40,769 nucleotides of DNA, taken from assembly GCF_001541225.1 (NCBI RefSeq), contig NZ_LMTS01000004.1, positions 1 through 40,769 on the forward strand. The letters are read 5' to 3'. This document shows positions 1 to 8,947 of this stretch, in pieces. Position 1 is the stretch's first letter. Each line of letters opens with the position of its first letter. The notes under the pieces are model-generated. The model made no database searches and was not told where the DNA came from. It saw only the letters and a program-made list of their open reading frames with translations. Source of the DNA: Variovorax sp. WDL1. GTDB lineage: Bacteria; Pseudomonadota; Gammaproteobacteria; Burkholderiales; Burkholderiaceae_C. Position numbers and translations under genes: made by a program.

Positions 1-3000
1 CGCCCAGCCGCGGCGGATCGCCGATTCCGAGAACCGGGTCGGCTTGACCTTCGCCTCGCCCAGCGGGGCATTGAAGAAGTCGGTGACGCGGGTGAAGTCC
101 ACGTCCGCCTTCTTGCCGCGGTTGGATCCGTACTCGTCCAGGTAGTCCTTGCGCGTGCCGCGGAAGATCGCGATGTCGCTCGCCACCTTGGCGACCTGGG
201 GCAGCGCCTGGCCCCAGTTGCCTTCGGCGATGTACATGCCGCCCAGGATCGCGTCGGAGAGGGTCAGGCCGATGGTGCCGCTCGAATCCCCCCACGACGA
301 GTACTGCGGCAGGCGCGCGATGAAGGACGGCTTGACCATGGGGGTGCCGTCCTCGTTCACGCCGGGATGCTTGACCGCGGCGGGCTTGCCCAGCCCCTTG
401 AGGTAGAGCACGAACTTCGAGTTGCTGTCGGTGGCCTTGTAGACGGGTACCGGCTTGCCGTTCTTGCCGACGGGCACCTCCTTCGCCGCATCGGGTGCGG
501 GCGTCCCGTCGGGATCGGTGCGGGCCGGCGTGGCGGCGGCGCTCTCCTGCTCCCCGCGCTCGCCGAAGTCCTTGCCCGTCCTGGCCTTGTAAAGGGTGGC
601 GTAGCGGTTCGCCACCGTCGCGCCCAGGCCGGTGGCGTTGCCGATGGCGTAGTGCAGGCTGCCCTCGTTGCCGATCCACTGGCGCAGCCCGTCGGCGGTC
701 GTGACGTCCCAGCGCCATTGCTGCGTCGGCGCGTCGAAGATCGGATTCAGGTAGAGCCGCGTGCCGGCCGAGTGGCTCAGGCCGAAGCTCAGGACCCGCA
801 TCCCGAAGAGCGTGCGCCCCATCGGCGAGTTCGGCGACGTCAGCTTCCCCGGGCTGCCATCGAGCACTTCCTGCGAGCGCGCGTCCTCCGGATTGACGCG
901 CAGGGTTTCCGCAGCCAGCTCGATGCTGTGGCGATCGGCCTTGGGAATGCCGCGCAGCGCGCCGCGGGCGCCGGTCGTGTGCCGCTGCACGGTGTCGAGC
1001 GGAATGCCTTGCAGCACCTTGAGCGCCTCGGTGCTGCCCTCCCCCTTCGCGGCCAGCGTCCGGATGGCTTCCTGGTAGCGCAGCCGGTCGGCGTGCGGCA
1101 CGTTGCGCAGTACGCGCCCGCGGAGGGCGCCGGCGTGCTGGGTGCCGCGCCCCACGTCGGGCGCGGTCGTCAGCAGGGCCGCGGCGTGCACATCCGCCGG
1201 GTTGTTCTGCAGGGTCTTCAGGGCCTCGGCGTACTCGCGGCGCAGCGCGGGCGGCACGCGCCGCAGCCAGCCGCGTGTGCCGCTGACCCGGCGTCCGCTG
1301 AGTTCCTGTGCGCCGCGCTGCAACGTCTGCAGCGCGTCGATGTTGGCGGGGTCGCGCGCCAGCGTGTCGAGGGCTTCGCGATAGCGCTCGCCGTGCCCGA
1401 TGCCACGGCGCGTGGCATGCCAGCTGTCGAGCTGGTTCTTGAGCTGGAACAGCGCGGCCTCGCGCCTGGCGGGGTCGGCAATGTTCTCGATCAGCGCGAA
1501 GCTGTCCTGGTGCTTCGGGTCGAGGTGCTTCAGCAGTCGGATCTTCGCGCCCTGGCGCAAGCCGGCGACGCCGCCGCGGTAGAGGAAGGCATCGAACGCA
1601 TAGCGCAGGAAGAAGTTGCGCGCACCCACGTAGGTCGCCAGCGACACGCCGGCCGCCGACAGCCCGAGCGCGCCGCCGCCCCAGCGCACCGCCGCATAGA
1701 AGGCGGCGCCGGTGCCGATCATGTAGCCCGCCGTCTTGACGAAGACGGCAGTCTTCTCGCGCGGCGTGAAGACTTTCTCGTTCGGCTTCATGGTGCTGCG
1801 CGGATCGATGAACTGCTCGCCGGGCTTCGGCGCATGGGCCGCATCCCGGTTGGCGACGCTGACCGGATGCACGCTGCCATCGGCACGCACGCCGACGATG
1901 CCGTCGACCTGGTCGTTGCGGAAGCGCCCGCTCGCAACCACCTCGGCCATCGCCGTCTTGGGTCCGATCAGGCGCACCACGCCGACCAGCGCGCTGGTGC
2001 CGTCGTTGGCCTGCGCGGCGGCGGCACGCGCCGTCTCGAAGCTGGAGTACACGTGCGAACGGTCGAGCAGCTCGAAGCCGGCATCGCGCTCGCCCTGGTT
2101 GATTCGTGCGGCTTCCTTCGCCAGCACGTAGCGCCCGCCGACGAAGTCCGGCGTACCGAGAAACGCCGGCGCATCGCCGCGCGCCCATTGCGCGAAGCGC
2201 CTGCGCAGCGGGATGTCGCGCGCGCCGTGGCCGTCCGGAGAGGACGCGGTGCTGAGGTAAAGCGTCTGCTGGACGTCGGCGTCCGTCGCCGGGATGGAGC
2301 CCGCCTCGGCCTCGGCCAGCGTGCGCGGTCCGGCGTAGGCGGGACGCGGCCGGGTGAAGTCCGACGGCCCCTCGAGCAGCGCATCCATGTCCGGCTCGCG
2401 CGTGGCGAGGCTGGTCGATTCCCCGGTCTGATGCTCGCCGCCTCGTCCGCCCGCCAGCACGGGGCCACGCCGCGACTGCAGATTGACGACGGGCACGGGC
2501 GCGGCCTGGCCGTCGGTGCCGATGCGCACGGCACCGACGATTTCGTCGGGCTCCGCCTGCCCCCGCCGCACGAGGCTCGGCCGCCCTGGCGCGGCCTGCA
2601 CGCGATGCACCCAGGCACCGCCGGCCTCGGCCGCGGCGGCGCGCGCCTCCTCGAAGCTTGCATAGGTGTTGCGCCGCTTCGCGCCCAGCGTGGCACCGCC
2701 GAAGATGACCTCCTCCGCATCGAGACGCGAGACCACGAAGCGGGTCTGCGCATCCGCGGGCGCGGCCATGATCCGGGTGCGCACGGCGTCCCAGTCCGGC
2801 GTGGTGCGGACCGGGCCAGTGGGCTCGGCGCTGACGCGCACGACCGGCGCAGGCCCCTCGGTGGTCGCCGGGTCCATGGCCCGCGAACCGAGCGGACGGC
2901 CGTCCGCGCCCACCAGCCGCACGCTGCCGTCGCCGCCCAGTTGCGCCTTCAGGTTGCCCCACGGCGAGGAGGCGCGTCCGGGCACCTGCCGCGGCGTGCC

Positions 3001-6000
3001 CCCTTGCGCCGGCTCGGGCGCGACCGCGGGCGATGGCTGGCGTGCGGCGGGCGCCCTGGCAGCCGCCTGCGCCGGCGCCGAATCCGGCACGGCCTCGGGC
3101 AGCGCCAGTTCGGGATCGGGCCGGCGCATGACCACCTGGCGCGGCCTCGGCGCGGCCGCGGCGGCGCCGTAGTCGGGATTGCGGACGAAGGGCCGCACGA
3201 AGCGCCCTGTCGCCGCATCGATCTCGGCCCAGCCGTAGACGCGCTGCCACGGCACGGCGCCGTCGATGGCGACCTCGCCCTCCATCGCGATGGTCTCGCG
3301 CAGCGGGCCGGGGATGGCGTCGATTCGCCCCGTGCCCACGTAATGCGCGAGCACGTCGGTGCGCGAGCGCGCGTCCGGGTTCAGCACGTACATGTAGGCC
3401 GTCTCGCCCTCGCCCACCCGCTGCGGGTTGCGGGCCAGGAAGGCCTTGTTGTGCGCCACCGTCTGCGAGGTGCTGACCCAGCGCCCGGAGGTGTTGGCCT
3501 CCACGTAGCTGCCGAGGCTCGGACGCGTCACTGCGCCATTCGCCGGCCGCGGCTGCACGCCGCCCGCGGCGCGCAGTCGTTCGGGGGCCTGGGTGTCCAG
3601 CCTGAACAGCATGGAGCCGCGGTTCTCGCCGGGGTCGAAGCCCTCGGGATACAGGTCTTCACGCAGGCGCGCCATCTCTGCGTCGACGGCCGGATCGCGC
3701 GGCGGCTCGCGCAGCTGCGCGAGCGGGTCCGGCGCGGCGGACTGTCTGCGCTCCTGCCGGTGCGGCGAACGCTCGCGCCGCTGGACCGGTTCGTCGTTGG
3801 CCGCCTGCTGGCGCAGGGCCTCGTCGGAATGGCGCGCCCGCCGCTCGCCGCCGGGGCCGGTGCCGCCGTCTGTGCCGTCGGGCGAAGCGGCCTTGGTGCT
3901 GCGCGAGAGCGGCAATGCGACCGTGGTCACCGGGTCGACGTCGGCGGCAGGCTCGGCCGTGTCGTTGCGTGCCGGTCGGCGCCCGGGCGGCGGCACGACG
4001 ATGCCGTCATCACCGGCGGTGGGCATGGCCGGGCGCGTATCGCGCCCTGGCGGCGGCACGGCGACGTCGGGGCCGGTGTCGGGCGCCGCAGCCCTCGCCT
4101 CCGGTGCGCCGTCCGCGGTGCGCAGCGCGACCGGCGTGCCCGCCTGCGGATCGCCCGGCGCATGAAACGTCGCCGCCGCCTGCGAGGGATCGAAGCCTTG
4201 CGCGCCACTGCCGAAACGCGCCCGGGTCGCGTCGTGCACCCGCACGTACCCCTTGGCGAACACCGGCGAGGCGAAGCCGCTGGCATTCATCGCCAGCATC
4301 GCGAACTGGCTGCTGCGCTCGCCCGGCGCGAGCTGGTCCCAGTTGTCGTGCAGGTAGCGGGCGCCCTCCTCGAAGGCGTAGGCGCTGCCCGCATCCAGCG
4401 GCCCCACCTTCTTCAGCACGCCCACCGGCAGGCTGGCGAAGGGCCGCGACATCGCCGAGGCGGGCTGGCCCCAGGCCTGTGCGCTCTGCGTGTAGCGCTG
4501 GTAGTCGGCAAAATGCCTGCCGGCCAGCGCGGCGTCGCCGCCCTCCTTGCCGGCTTCCTTGAGCGCGGCTTGCAGCGCGTTGCGCGCGCGCATGGCCTGC
4601 ACGGTGGCGCGTGTCGAGGCGCCGACCACCGGCACGGCCGCCACCGACAGGCCCAGGTTCAGCCAGTCCAGCCGCGCCTGCGTGCTGGTGAAGGGATTGA
4701 TGTCCTGGCCATGGCTGCCCTGCTTGTAGAGGCTTTGCGCGGAGGTGACGGTGCCGTAGCCGGCCGCCAGCAAGGTCAGCGAGCCGGCCGCCAGCATCAC
4801 GCCGGGCGCCGACAGCGTTCCCAGTGAACCGACCGTGAGCACCACTCCCGCGACGAGGCCGACGCCGCCCACCACCCAGTCGATGTGCGACGTGCGCCGG
4901 AAGGTCTCCCATCCGGTCTCGGTGCGCGCGTCGCCGGTGTAGAGCTTGACGTTGCCCCGGTCGTCGAGCGTGAAGTTGCCGTCGCTCGGCATCGCGAGCT
5001 GGACGCCTTCAACCGGCAGGCTGTTGTTGGCGCGGAAGTCGTCGAGGCTGTCGTAGGTCCAGGCCTGCTCGTCGACGAACTCCACCTCCCTGCCCTTCGG
5101 ATCGTCCTTGTTCTCGACCTTGAAGATCGCGGTCTTGACGATCCCGCCCTTCTCGCCGTCGAGCGCATAGACCACGGGCAGCACCGTCACGCGCGCCTTC
5201 TCGCCGCCGTCCTCGATGATCCGGTCGACGATCTTGTCGCGCATCTCCTTCTGTTCCTTGCCCAGGCCGGTGTAGAGGTCCTGGGTGCGGCGCAGCCGGT
5301 CGTTGGTGGCGGGGGCGTTCGGGTCGAGCCCGGTGGTCGGCTGCCAGCCCAGCGCGGTCGCCACCTCGTTGGCGAGGTGGGTGCGGCTCTCCATCTGTGT
5401 GGGCTGCCCGCCGTACTGCACGAAGTGGCTGTTGATGATCGACTGCGCCATGCGCGCCGGGTCCTTGTCGAACAGCCGGTAGAGCGCGCGCGGATCGTCG
5501 TGCTGTTCGGGGCTCAGGTTCTCGGCGATGTACTGGTACTCGCGCGCAGCGGCCTCCTCGTTGGCGCCGGCGGCCAGCACGCGGTCCGCGAAGCCGTCCT
5601 TGACCTTCGCTTCCTGCAGCGCCTTCCAGGTGTCGCTGCCGCTGTCCGACAGGCCGGGATGGGCCTTCTTCCAGTCGTCGTGCGCCTTCTCCGCCGCGCC
5701 CAGCTCGCGCGTGGCGACCTGCTTGTAGTGCTGGTTGCGGGCCGTGATCCAGCCGTTGCGCGCGGTCTCCGCCTTGGCGTGCATCTCGTCGGCGTGCTCG
5801 CGCGGCGGCTTGGCATGGCTCGCGTCGAGTCGGCCGGCGCGCTCGTTGGCCTCGTAGAGCTGGCGCGTGCGGTTGGCCTCCTGCCACAGCAGCACGGCGT
5901 CCACCGCCTTCTGCTCGGCCAGCGCGATGTCGCGCTCGGCCCTGGCGTCGTCGCGTGCCTGGGTGAGCCGGGTCTTGTCCCCGGTGCCCGCGTCGAGGGC

Positions 6001-8895
6001 GCGCTGTGCGTCGTCGAGCTTGCCGTTGGCATCGGCCACCTTCTGGTCCACCGCCTTCTTGCGCGGGCCCAGGTCGTCGGCGAAGTTCAGCTTCGGCACC
6101 GGCTTGCCGTCAGGGCCGATGACCGGCGGCGCGTCCTTCGACGGCGGGGCATCGGCCGCCGTCTGCTTGCGCTCGGCGAGCAGCTCGTCGCGCGCCTGTT
6201 GCGCGGCGATCAATCGCCCGCCGCCCACCCGCTTGTCCGTGTTGGTGTCGTTCCAGAGCTCGGCGGTCGCCGGGTGCATCTTGTAGGTGCCCTTCTGCAC
6301 CACGTAGTTGACGATCCCGTCGCTGCGGCGGCCCAGCACCTCGGAGCTCTTCTTGAAAGTGACGGTGTACCCGCCGCCGCAAGGGTTGTAGCGCACCTCG
6401 ATGTCGTCCGGCGACAGGCCGCGCGGCAGGCCCTCGGCATTGACCTTGCCGTCCTTGCCCGGGACGATGTTCCAGGTCGGGTCGTAGTTGTCGGCGTAGA
6501 TGTCGGTGCCGATCGTCTTGCCGTAGTTGCCGCTGTTGGTCCGCTTCTCGACGAGCAGTGTGTCCTGCGGCTTCACGAACGGCGCGGCGGCATAGGCGTA
6601 GGGTGCGCCCAGGCTGGCCTGCTTCGCGTGCTCGAGCTCGAGCCGGGTCTCGTAGTCGCGCACGTCCAGGTCGAGCTGGTCGTACTTGTTCTGAGCGGCG
6701 TCCTTCTGGGCCTGGGTCGCCTTGCTGTCGGGCGCGGTCAGGCGGGTGACCTCGTCCTCCTGCGCCTCCAGTGCCTGGCGCGCCGCCGGCAGCTTGTTGC
6801 TGGTGATGTCGGCCTCTTCAGCTGGCGTGAGCGAGGGCTGCGCCTCGCCGGCCTCGCGCTGCGCATCGCGAGCCTTGGTCTTCAGGTCTTGCAGGTGCTT
6901 GGCATCCACCGTCTTGCCGGCGGCCTGGTCGTACTGCGCCTGGCGCAGCTCCCGCATGGCCTTGAGCGCGTCGGCGTTCTTCTGCGCCGCGGCCTGGTTC
7001 TGCAGGGCCACGCCCATCTGCTCGGGCGTGGCCGAGGGCGCCCACACTCCCTGCACGCCGGGCGGCGGCGCGGGGTTGCGGAGCTTGGCCTGCGTCGTCG
7101 CCACGGTGTCGTTGGCGTCGGTGAGGCTGGTGTCGATCTTGCCGGCGTTGCCGATGAAGCGCGCCGGATCGATCTTCGGGTCCTGCCCGCCATCGCCGAT
7201 CAGGTCGCTCTGGATCTCCTGGAACTTCGCGGCGGCGCCATCGGCATTCGCGTTGGCGGCATCGGCCTTCTTCTGCGCGGCCCACAGGCGCGCGGTGACC
7301 GGGTTCATCTCGGTCTTGCTCTGCTCGCCGTTGCCGAGGTCGATGACGTAGTACCACTTGCCGTCGATGTCCTTGACCTGCCTGGCCATCTCGCTGCCCG
7401 GCGTGACCTCGAAGGTCCAGTCGTAGCCCTCGGGCAGCTCGGTGGTCTCGTAGTCGCCCTGCAGGAAGCCGCCGTGGTGCTTGACCTTGTAGGGCTGCGG
7501 CTGCTTCTCCTTCTCCGCGTCGTAGGCGGCCTTCGCATCCCGCAGTTCGACGGCACTGTCGCTGCGTTCCAGTTCCGCGGCGGCGTCGTCGCGCACCGCG
7601 TGCACGATGTCGCGGGCATCGATGGCGAGGTCCAGCGCGTCCTGCGCCGCCGCCAACTGCTTCGGGTCGTTGGCGGTCTTCGCGAGTTCGTAGGCCCTGG
7701 AAGCCTCACTGACCTCCAGGTCCGCGACGCGCACGTTGTAGTCGGCATTCACCGAGCCGATGAAGCTCTGCGTCTTGTCCGGGTCCTTGCGGTCGGGTGC
7801 GGTGCCGCCGTAGGTGCGGACCAGGCCGTCGAGACGGTCATTGGCCTCGTTGGACAGCTTGCGCAGCCGCGTGGCCTCGTCCTTCGCGTTCTGCTTCGCG
7901 GTGATGATGGTGTCGTTGCCGCCGGGGCCGTCGCCGAAGCTCTTGGCGTAGGCCTCTGCCTTGTCCGCCGCGGCGTCGGCATCGGCGGCGGCCTGGCGGC
8001 CGTCGGCCACCTGCTTCCTGCCGTCCTGCTGCACGTCGTACTGCTCGCTGCGCAGCTGGCGCATTGCCGGGCTCTCGGCCTTGACGACGCCGCTCGCCTG
8101 GTCGATGTTCTCGCCCATGCTCGTGGGCTCGAAGACCCCGCCCTTGTCGACCGCCGCGCGCAGCTTGTCGGCCTGGGCCCGGATCGCCTTCTTCGGGTCC
8201 TGCCCCTGGGCCTGCGCCTGCACGGCCGCGTTGCGCATGTCCTGCTGCGCGGCTGTCAGCCATTCGTCCACGGCCTTGTTGAGCGCGGCCTTGTCCTCTT
8301 CCTTGGGCTTCTCGCCGCGGGCCTGCGCGTCGAACACCGGCTTGGCGGCCTTCTCCGCCTTGTCGAGCAGGGCCTGGGTCTTCGGATTCGCGGGCCTGTC
8401 CGCGGCAGGCGCCGCGCCGGGCGGCGAGTCGTAGAGGGCCACTGTCTTCTTCGCCGCAGCGACCTCGCTCTGCGCCGCGCGCGTGCCTTCCGAGGGATCG
8501 TTCTCCGGCCGGCGCTGCTGCACGTCGTCCAGCTTGGAGCCGGCCAGCGTCTTCTCCTTGTCGCGCAGGTTGGCCGTCGCCTCCTTCTTGAGCGCGTCGG
8601 TCTCGTCCTTGCTGGCCTGGGTGCGCAGCTTCGCCGCATCGGCCTGGTCGGCCTTGTCCTTGCTCTGCGCGGCCTTGGCTTCGGCCGCTTCGGCATCCTT
8701 GCGGGCCTGGTCGGCCTTCTTGCGCGCCTCTTGCGCGAGACGCCGCGCCTCCTCGGCTTGGCGCCTGGCCTCCTCGGCGGCGCGGCGTGCCGCCTCCTCC
8801 GCCCTTCGTCGCGCTTCCTCCGCCGCGCGCAATGCAGCCGCGTTGTCGATAGCGGCCTGGCCTGAGAGCTGGGAGGAACCGGCGGGTGCAACCAT
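1..8895 (-). CDS. Giant T3SS-linked protein with embedded cholera-toxin-like ADP-ribosyltransferase domain (C-terminus beyond window)
   Basis: An open frame runs from an ATG at 8895 to the window edge without a stop (at least 2965 residues). I read it in one frame throughout and found no frameshift. Approximate layout: Ala/Arg/Glu/Lys-rich coiled coil 15-110 and further helical stretches; two related beta-modules at 461-549 and 776-894; hydrophobic segment 1336-1389, possibly membrane-inserting; Pro-rich linker 1572-1725; ADP-ribosyltransferase domain 1760-1905; duplicated modules 2050-2141 and 2252-2351; hydrophobic segment 2383-2439; about four ~50-residue helical repeats 2496-2686. It starts 52 bases after sctU, so it is probably the last gene of the T3SS operon. 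The ribosome-binding site is weak. Part of the middle resembles large DUF4781-type proteins, but that family name is from memory and unsure. A role as secreted effector or toxin is inferred from the ART domain and position. A polymorphic toxin exported another way is the alternative. Confidence 0.88.
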   Translation of the reverse strand, partial: MVAPAGSSQLSGQAAIDNAAALRAAEEARRRAEEAARRAAEEARRQAEEARRLAQEARKKADQARKDAEAAEAKAAQSKDKADQADAAKLRTQASKDETDALKKEATANLRDKEKTLAGSKLDDVQQRRPENDPSEGTRAAQSEVAAAKKTVALYDSPPGAAPAADRPANPKTQALLDKAEKAAKPVFDAQARGEKPKEEDKAALNKAVDEWLTAAQQDMRNAAVQAQAQGQDPKKAIRAQADKLRAAVDKGGVFEPTSMGENIDQASGVVKAESPAMRQLRSEQYDVQQDGRKQVADGRQAAADADAAADKAEAYAKSFGDGPGGNDTIITAKQNAKDEATRLRKLSNEANDRLDGLVRTYGGTAPDRKDPDKTQSFIGSVNADYNVRVADLEVSEASRAYELAKTANDPKQLAAAQDALDLAIDARDIVHAVRDDAAAELERSDSAVELRDAKAAYDAEKEKQPQPYKVKHHGGFLQGDYETTELPEGYDWTFEVTPGSEMARQVKDIDGKWYYVIDLGNGEQSKTEMNPVTARLWAAQKKADAANANADGAAAKFQEIQSDLIGDGGQDPKIDPARFIGNAGKIDTSLTDANDTVATTQAKLRNPAPPPGVQGVWAPSATPEQMGVALQNQAAAQKNADALKAMRELRQAQYDQAAGKTVDAKHLQDLKTKARDAQREAGEAQPSLTPAEEADITSNKLPAARQALEAQEDEVTRLTAPDSKATQAQKDAAQNKYDQLDLDVRDYETRLELEHAKQASLGAPYAYAAAPFVKPQDTLLVEKRTNSGNYGKTIGTDIYADNYDPTWNIVPGKDGKVNAEGLPRGLSPDDIEVRYNPCGGGYTVTFKKSSEVLGRRSDGIVNYVVQKGTYKMHPATAELWNDTNTDKRVGGGRLIAAQQARDELLAERKQTAADAPPSKDAPPVIGPDGKPVPKLNFADDLGPRKKAVDQKVADANGKLDDAQRALDAGTGDKTRLTQARDDARAERDIALAEQKAVDAVLLWQEANRTRQLYEANERAGRLDASHAKPPREHADEMHAKAETARNGWITARNQHYKQVATRELGAAEKAHDDWKKAHPGLSDSGSDTWKALQEAKVKDGFADRVLAAGANEEAAAREYQYIAENLSPEQHDDPRALYRLFDKDPARMAQSIINSHFVQYGGQPTQMESRTHLANEVATALGWQPTTGLDPNAPATNDRLRRTQDLYTGLGKEQKEMRDKIVDRIIEDGGEKARVTVLPVVYALDGEKGGIVKTAIFKVENKDDPKGREVEFVDEQAWTYDSLDDFRANNSLPVEGVQLAMPSDGNFTLDDRGNVKLYTGDARTETGWETFRRTSHIDWVVGGVGLVAGVVLTVGSLGTLSAPGVMLAAGSLTLLAAGYGTVTSAQSLYKQGSHGQDINPFTSTQARLDWLNLGLSVAAVPVVGASTRATVQAMRARNALQAALKEAGKEGGDAALAGRHFADYQRYTQSAQAWGQPASAMSRPFASLPVGVLKKVGPLDAGSAYAFEEGARYLHDNWDQLAPGERSSQFAMLAMNASGFASPVFAKGYVRVHDATRARFGSGAQGFDPSQAAATFHAPGDPQAGTPVALRTADGAPEARAAAPDTGPDVAVPPPGRDTRPAMPTAGDDGIVVPPPGRRPARNDTAEPAADVDPVTTVALPLSRSTKAASPDGTDGGTGPGGERRARHSDEALRQQAANDEPVQRRERSPHRQERRQSAAPDPLAQLREPPRDPAVDAEMARLREDLYPEGFDPGENRGSMLFRLDTQAPERLRAAGGVQPRPANGAVTRPSLGSYVEANTSGRWVSTSQTVAHNKAFLARNPQRVGEGETAYMYVLNPDARSRTDVLAHYVGTGRIDAIPGPLRETIAMEGEVAIDGAVPWQRVYGWAEIDAATGRFVRPFVRNPDYGAAAAAPRPRQVVMRRPDPELALPEAVPDSAPAQAAARAPAARQPSPAVAPEPAQGGTPRQVPGRASSPWGNLKAQLGGDGSVRLVGADGRPLGSRAMDPATTEGPAPVVRVSAEPTGPVRTTPDWDAVRTRIMAAPADAQTRFVVSRLDAEEVIFGGATLGAKRRNTYASFEEARAAAAEAGGAWVHRVQAAPGRPSLVRRGQAEPDEIVGAVRIGTDGQAAPVPVVNLQSRRGPVLAGGRGGEHQTGESTSLATREPDMDALLEGPSDFTRPRPAYAGPRTLAEAEAGSIPATDADVQQTLYLSTASSPDGHGARDIPLRRRFAQWARGDAPAFLGTPDFVGGRYVLAKEAARINQGERDAGFELLDRSHVYSSFETARAAAAQANDGTSALVGVVRLIGPKTAMAEVVASGRFRNDQVDGIVGVRADGSVHPVSVANRDAAHAPKPGEQFIDPRSTMKPNEKVFTPREKTAVFVKTAGYMIGTGAAFYAAVRWGGGALGLSAAGVSLATYVGARNFFLRYAFDAFLYRGGVAGLRQGAKIRLLKHLDPKHQDSFALIENIADPARREAALFQLKNQLDSWHATRRGIGHGERYREALDTLARDPANIDALQTLQRGAQELSGRRVSGTRGWLRRVPPALRREYAEALKTLQNNPADVHAAALLTTAPDVGRGTQHAGALRGRVLRNVPHADRLRYQEAIRTLAAKGEGSTEALKVLQGIPLDTVQRHTTGARGALRGIPKADRHSIELAAETLRVNPEDARSQEVLDGSPGKLTSPNSPMGRTLFGMRVLSFGLSHSAGTRLYLNPIFDAPTQQWRWDVTTADGLRQWIGNEGSLHYAIGNATGLGATVANRYATLYKARTGKDFGERGEQESAAATPARTDPDGTPAPDAAKEVPVGKNGKPVPVYKATDSNSKFVLYLKGLGKPAAVKHPGVNEDGTPMVKPSFIARLPQYSSWGDSSGTIGLTLSDAILGGMYIAEGNWGQALPQVAKVASDIAIFRGTRKDYLDEYGSNRGKKADVDFTRVTDFFNAPLGEAKVKPTRFSESAIRRGWA
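3181..3618 (-). other. ADP-ribosyltransferase domain (cholera/pertussis toxin class) inside the giant protein
   Basis: Residues ~1760-1905 match the cholera toxin A / pertussis S1 fold signature in order. LFRLDTQAPERLRAAGG parallels the toxin's LYRADSRPPDEIKQSGG and supplies the NAD-binding Arg (~1765). WVSTS gives the STS motif (~1808-1810). A strand TAYMYVLNP precedes the DVL segment, and MEGEVAIDGAVPWQRVYGW carries the ExE pair (E~1872, E~1874), parallel to the toxin's DEQEVSALGGIPYSQIYGW. All catalytic residues of the R-S-E class are present, so activity is plausible. The target is unknown. The domain sits mid-protein rather than at a terminus. Confidence 0.9.
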
Positions 8896-8947
8896 GGTGT
8901 TTCGCTCGATGTGATTCAGTTCGTTGGAAGACGGTCGTCGTGGCCCA

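Noticed and set aside
367..8865. Very long plus-strand open frames (over 1300 and 1400 codons) opposite the giant gene
   Set aside because: They are antisense shadows produced by high GC. They have Arg/Ala/Gly-rich nonsense composition and no family motifs, while the minus strand encodes recognisable domains.
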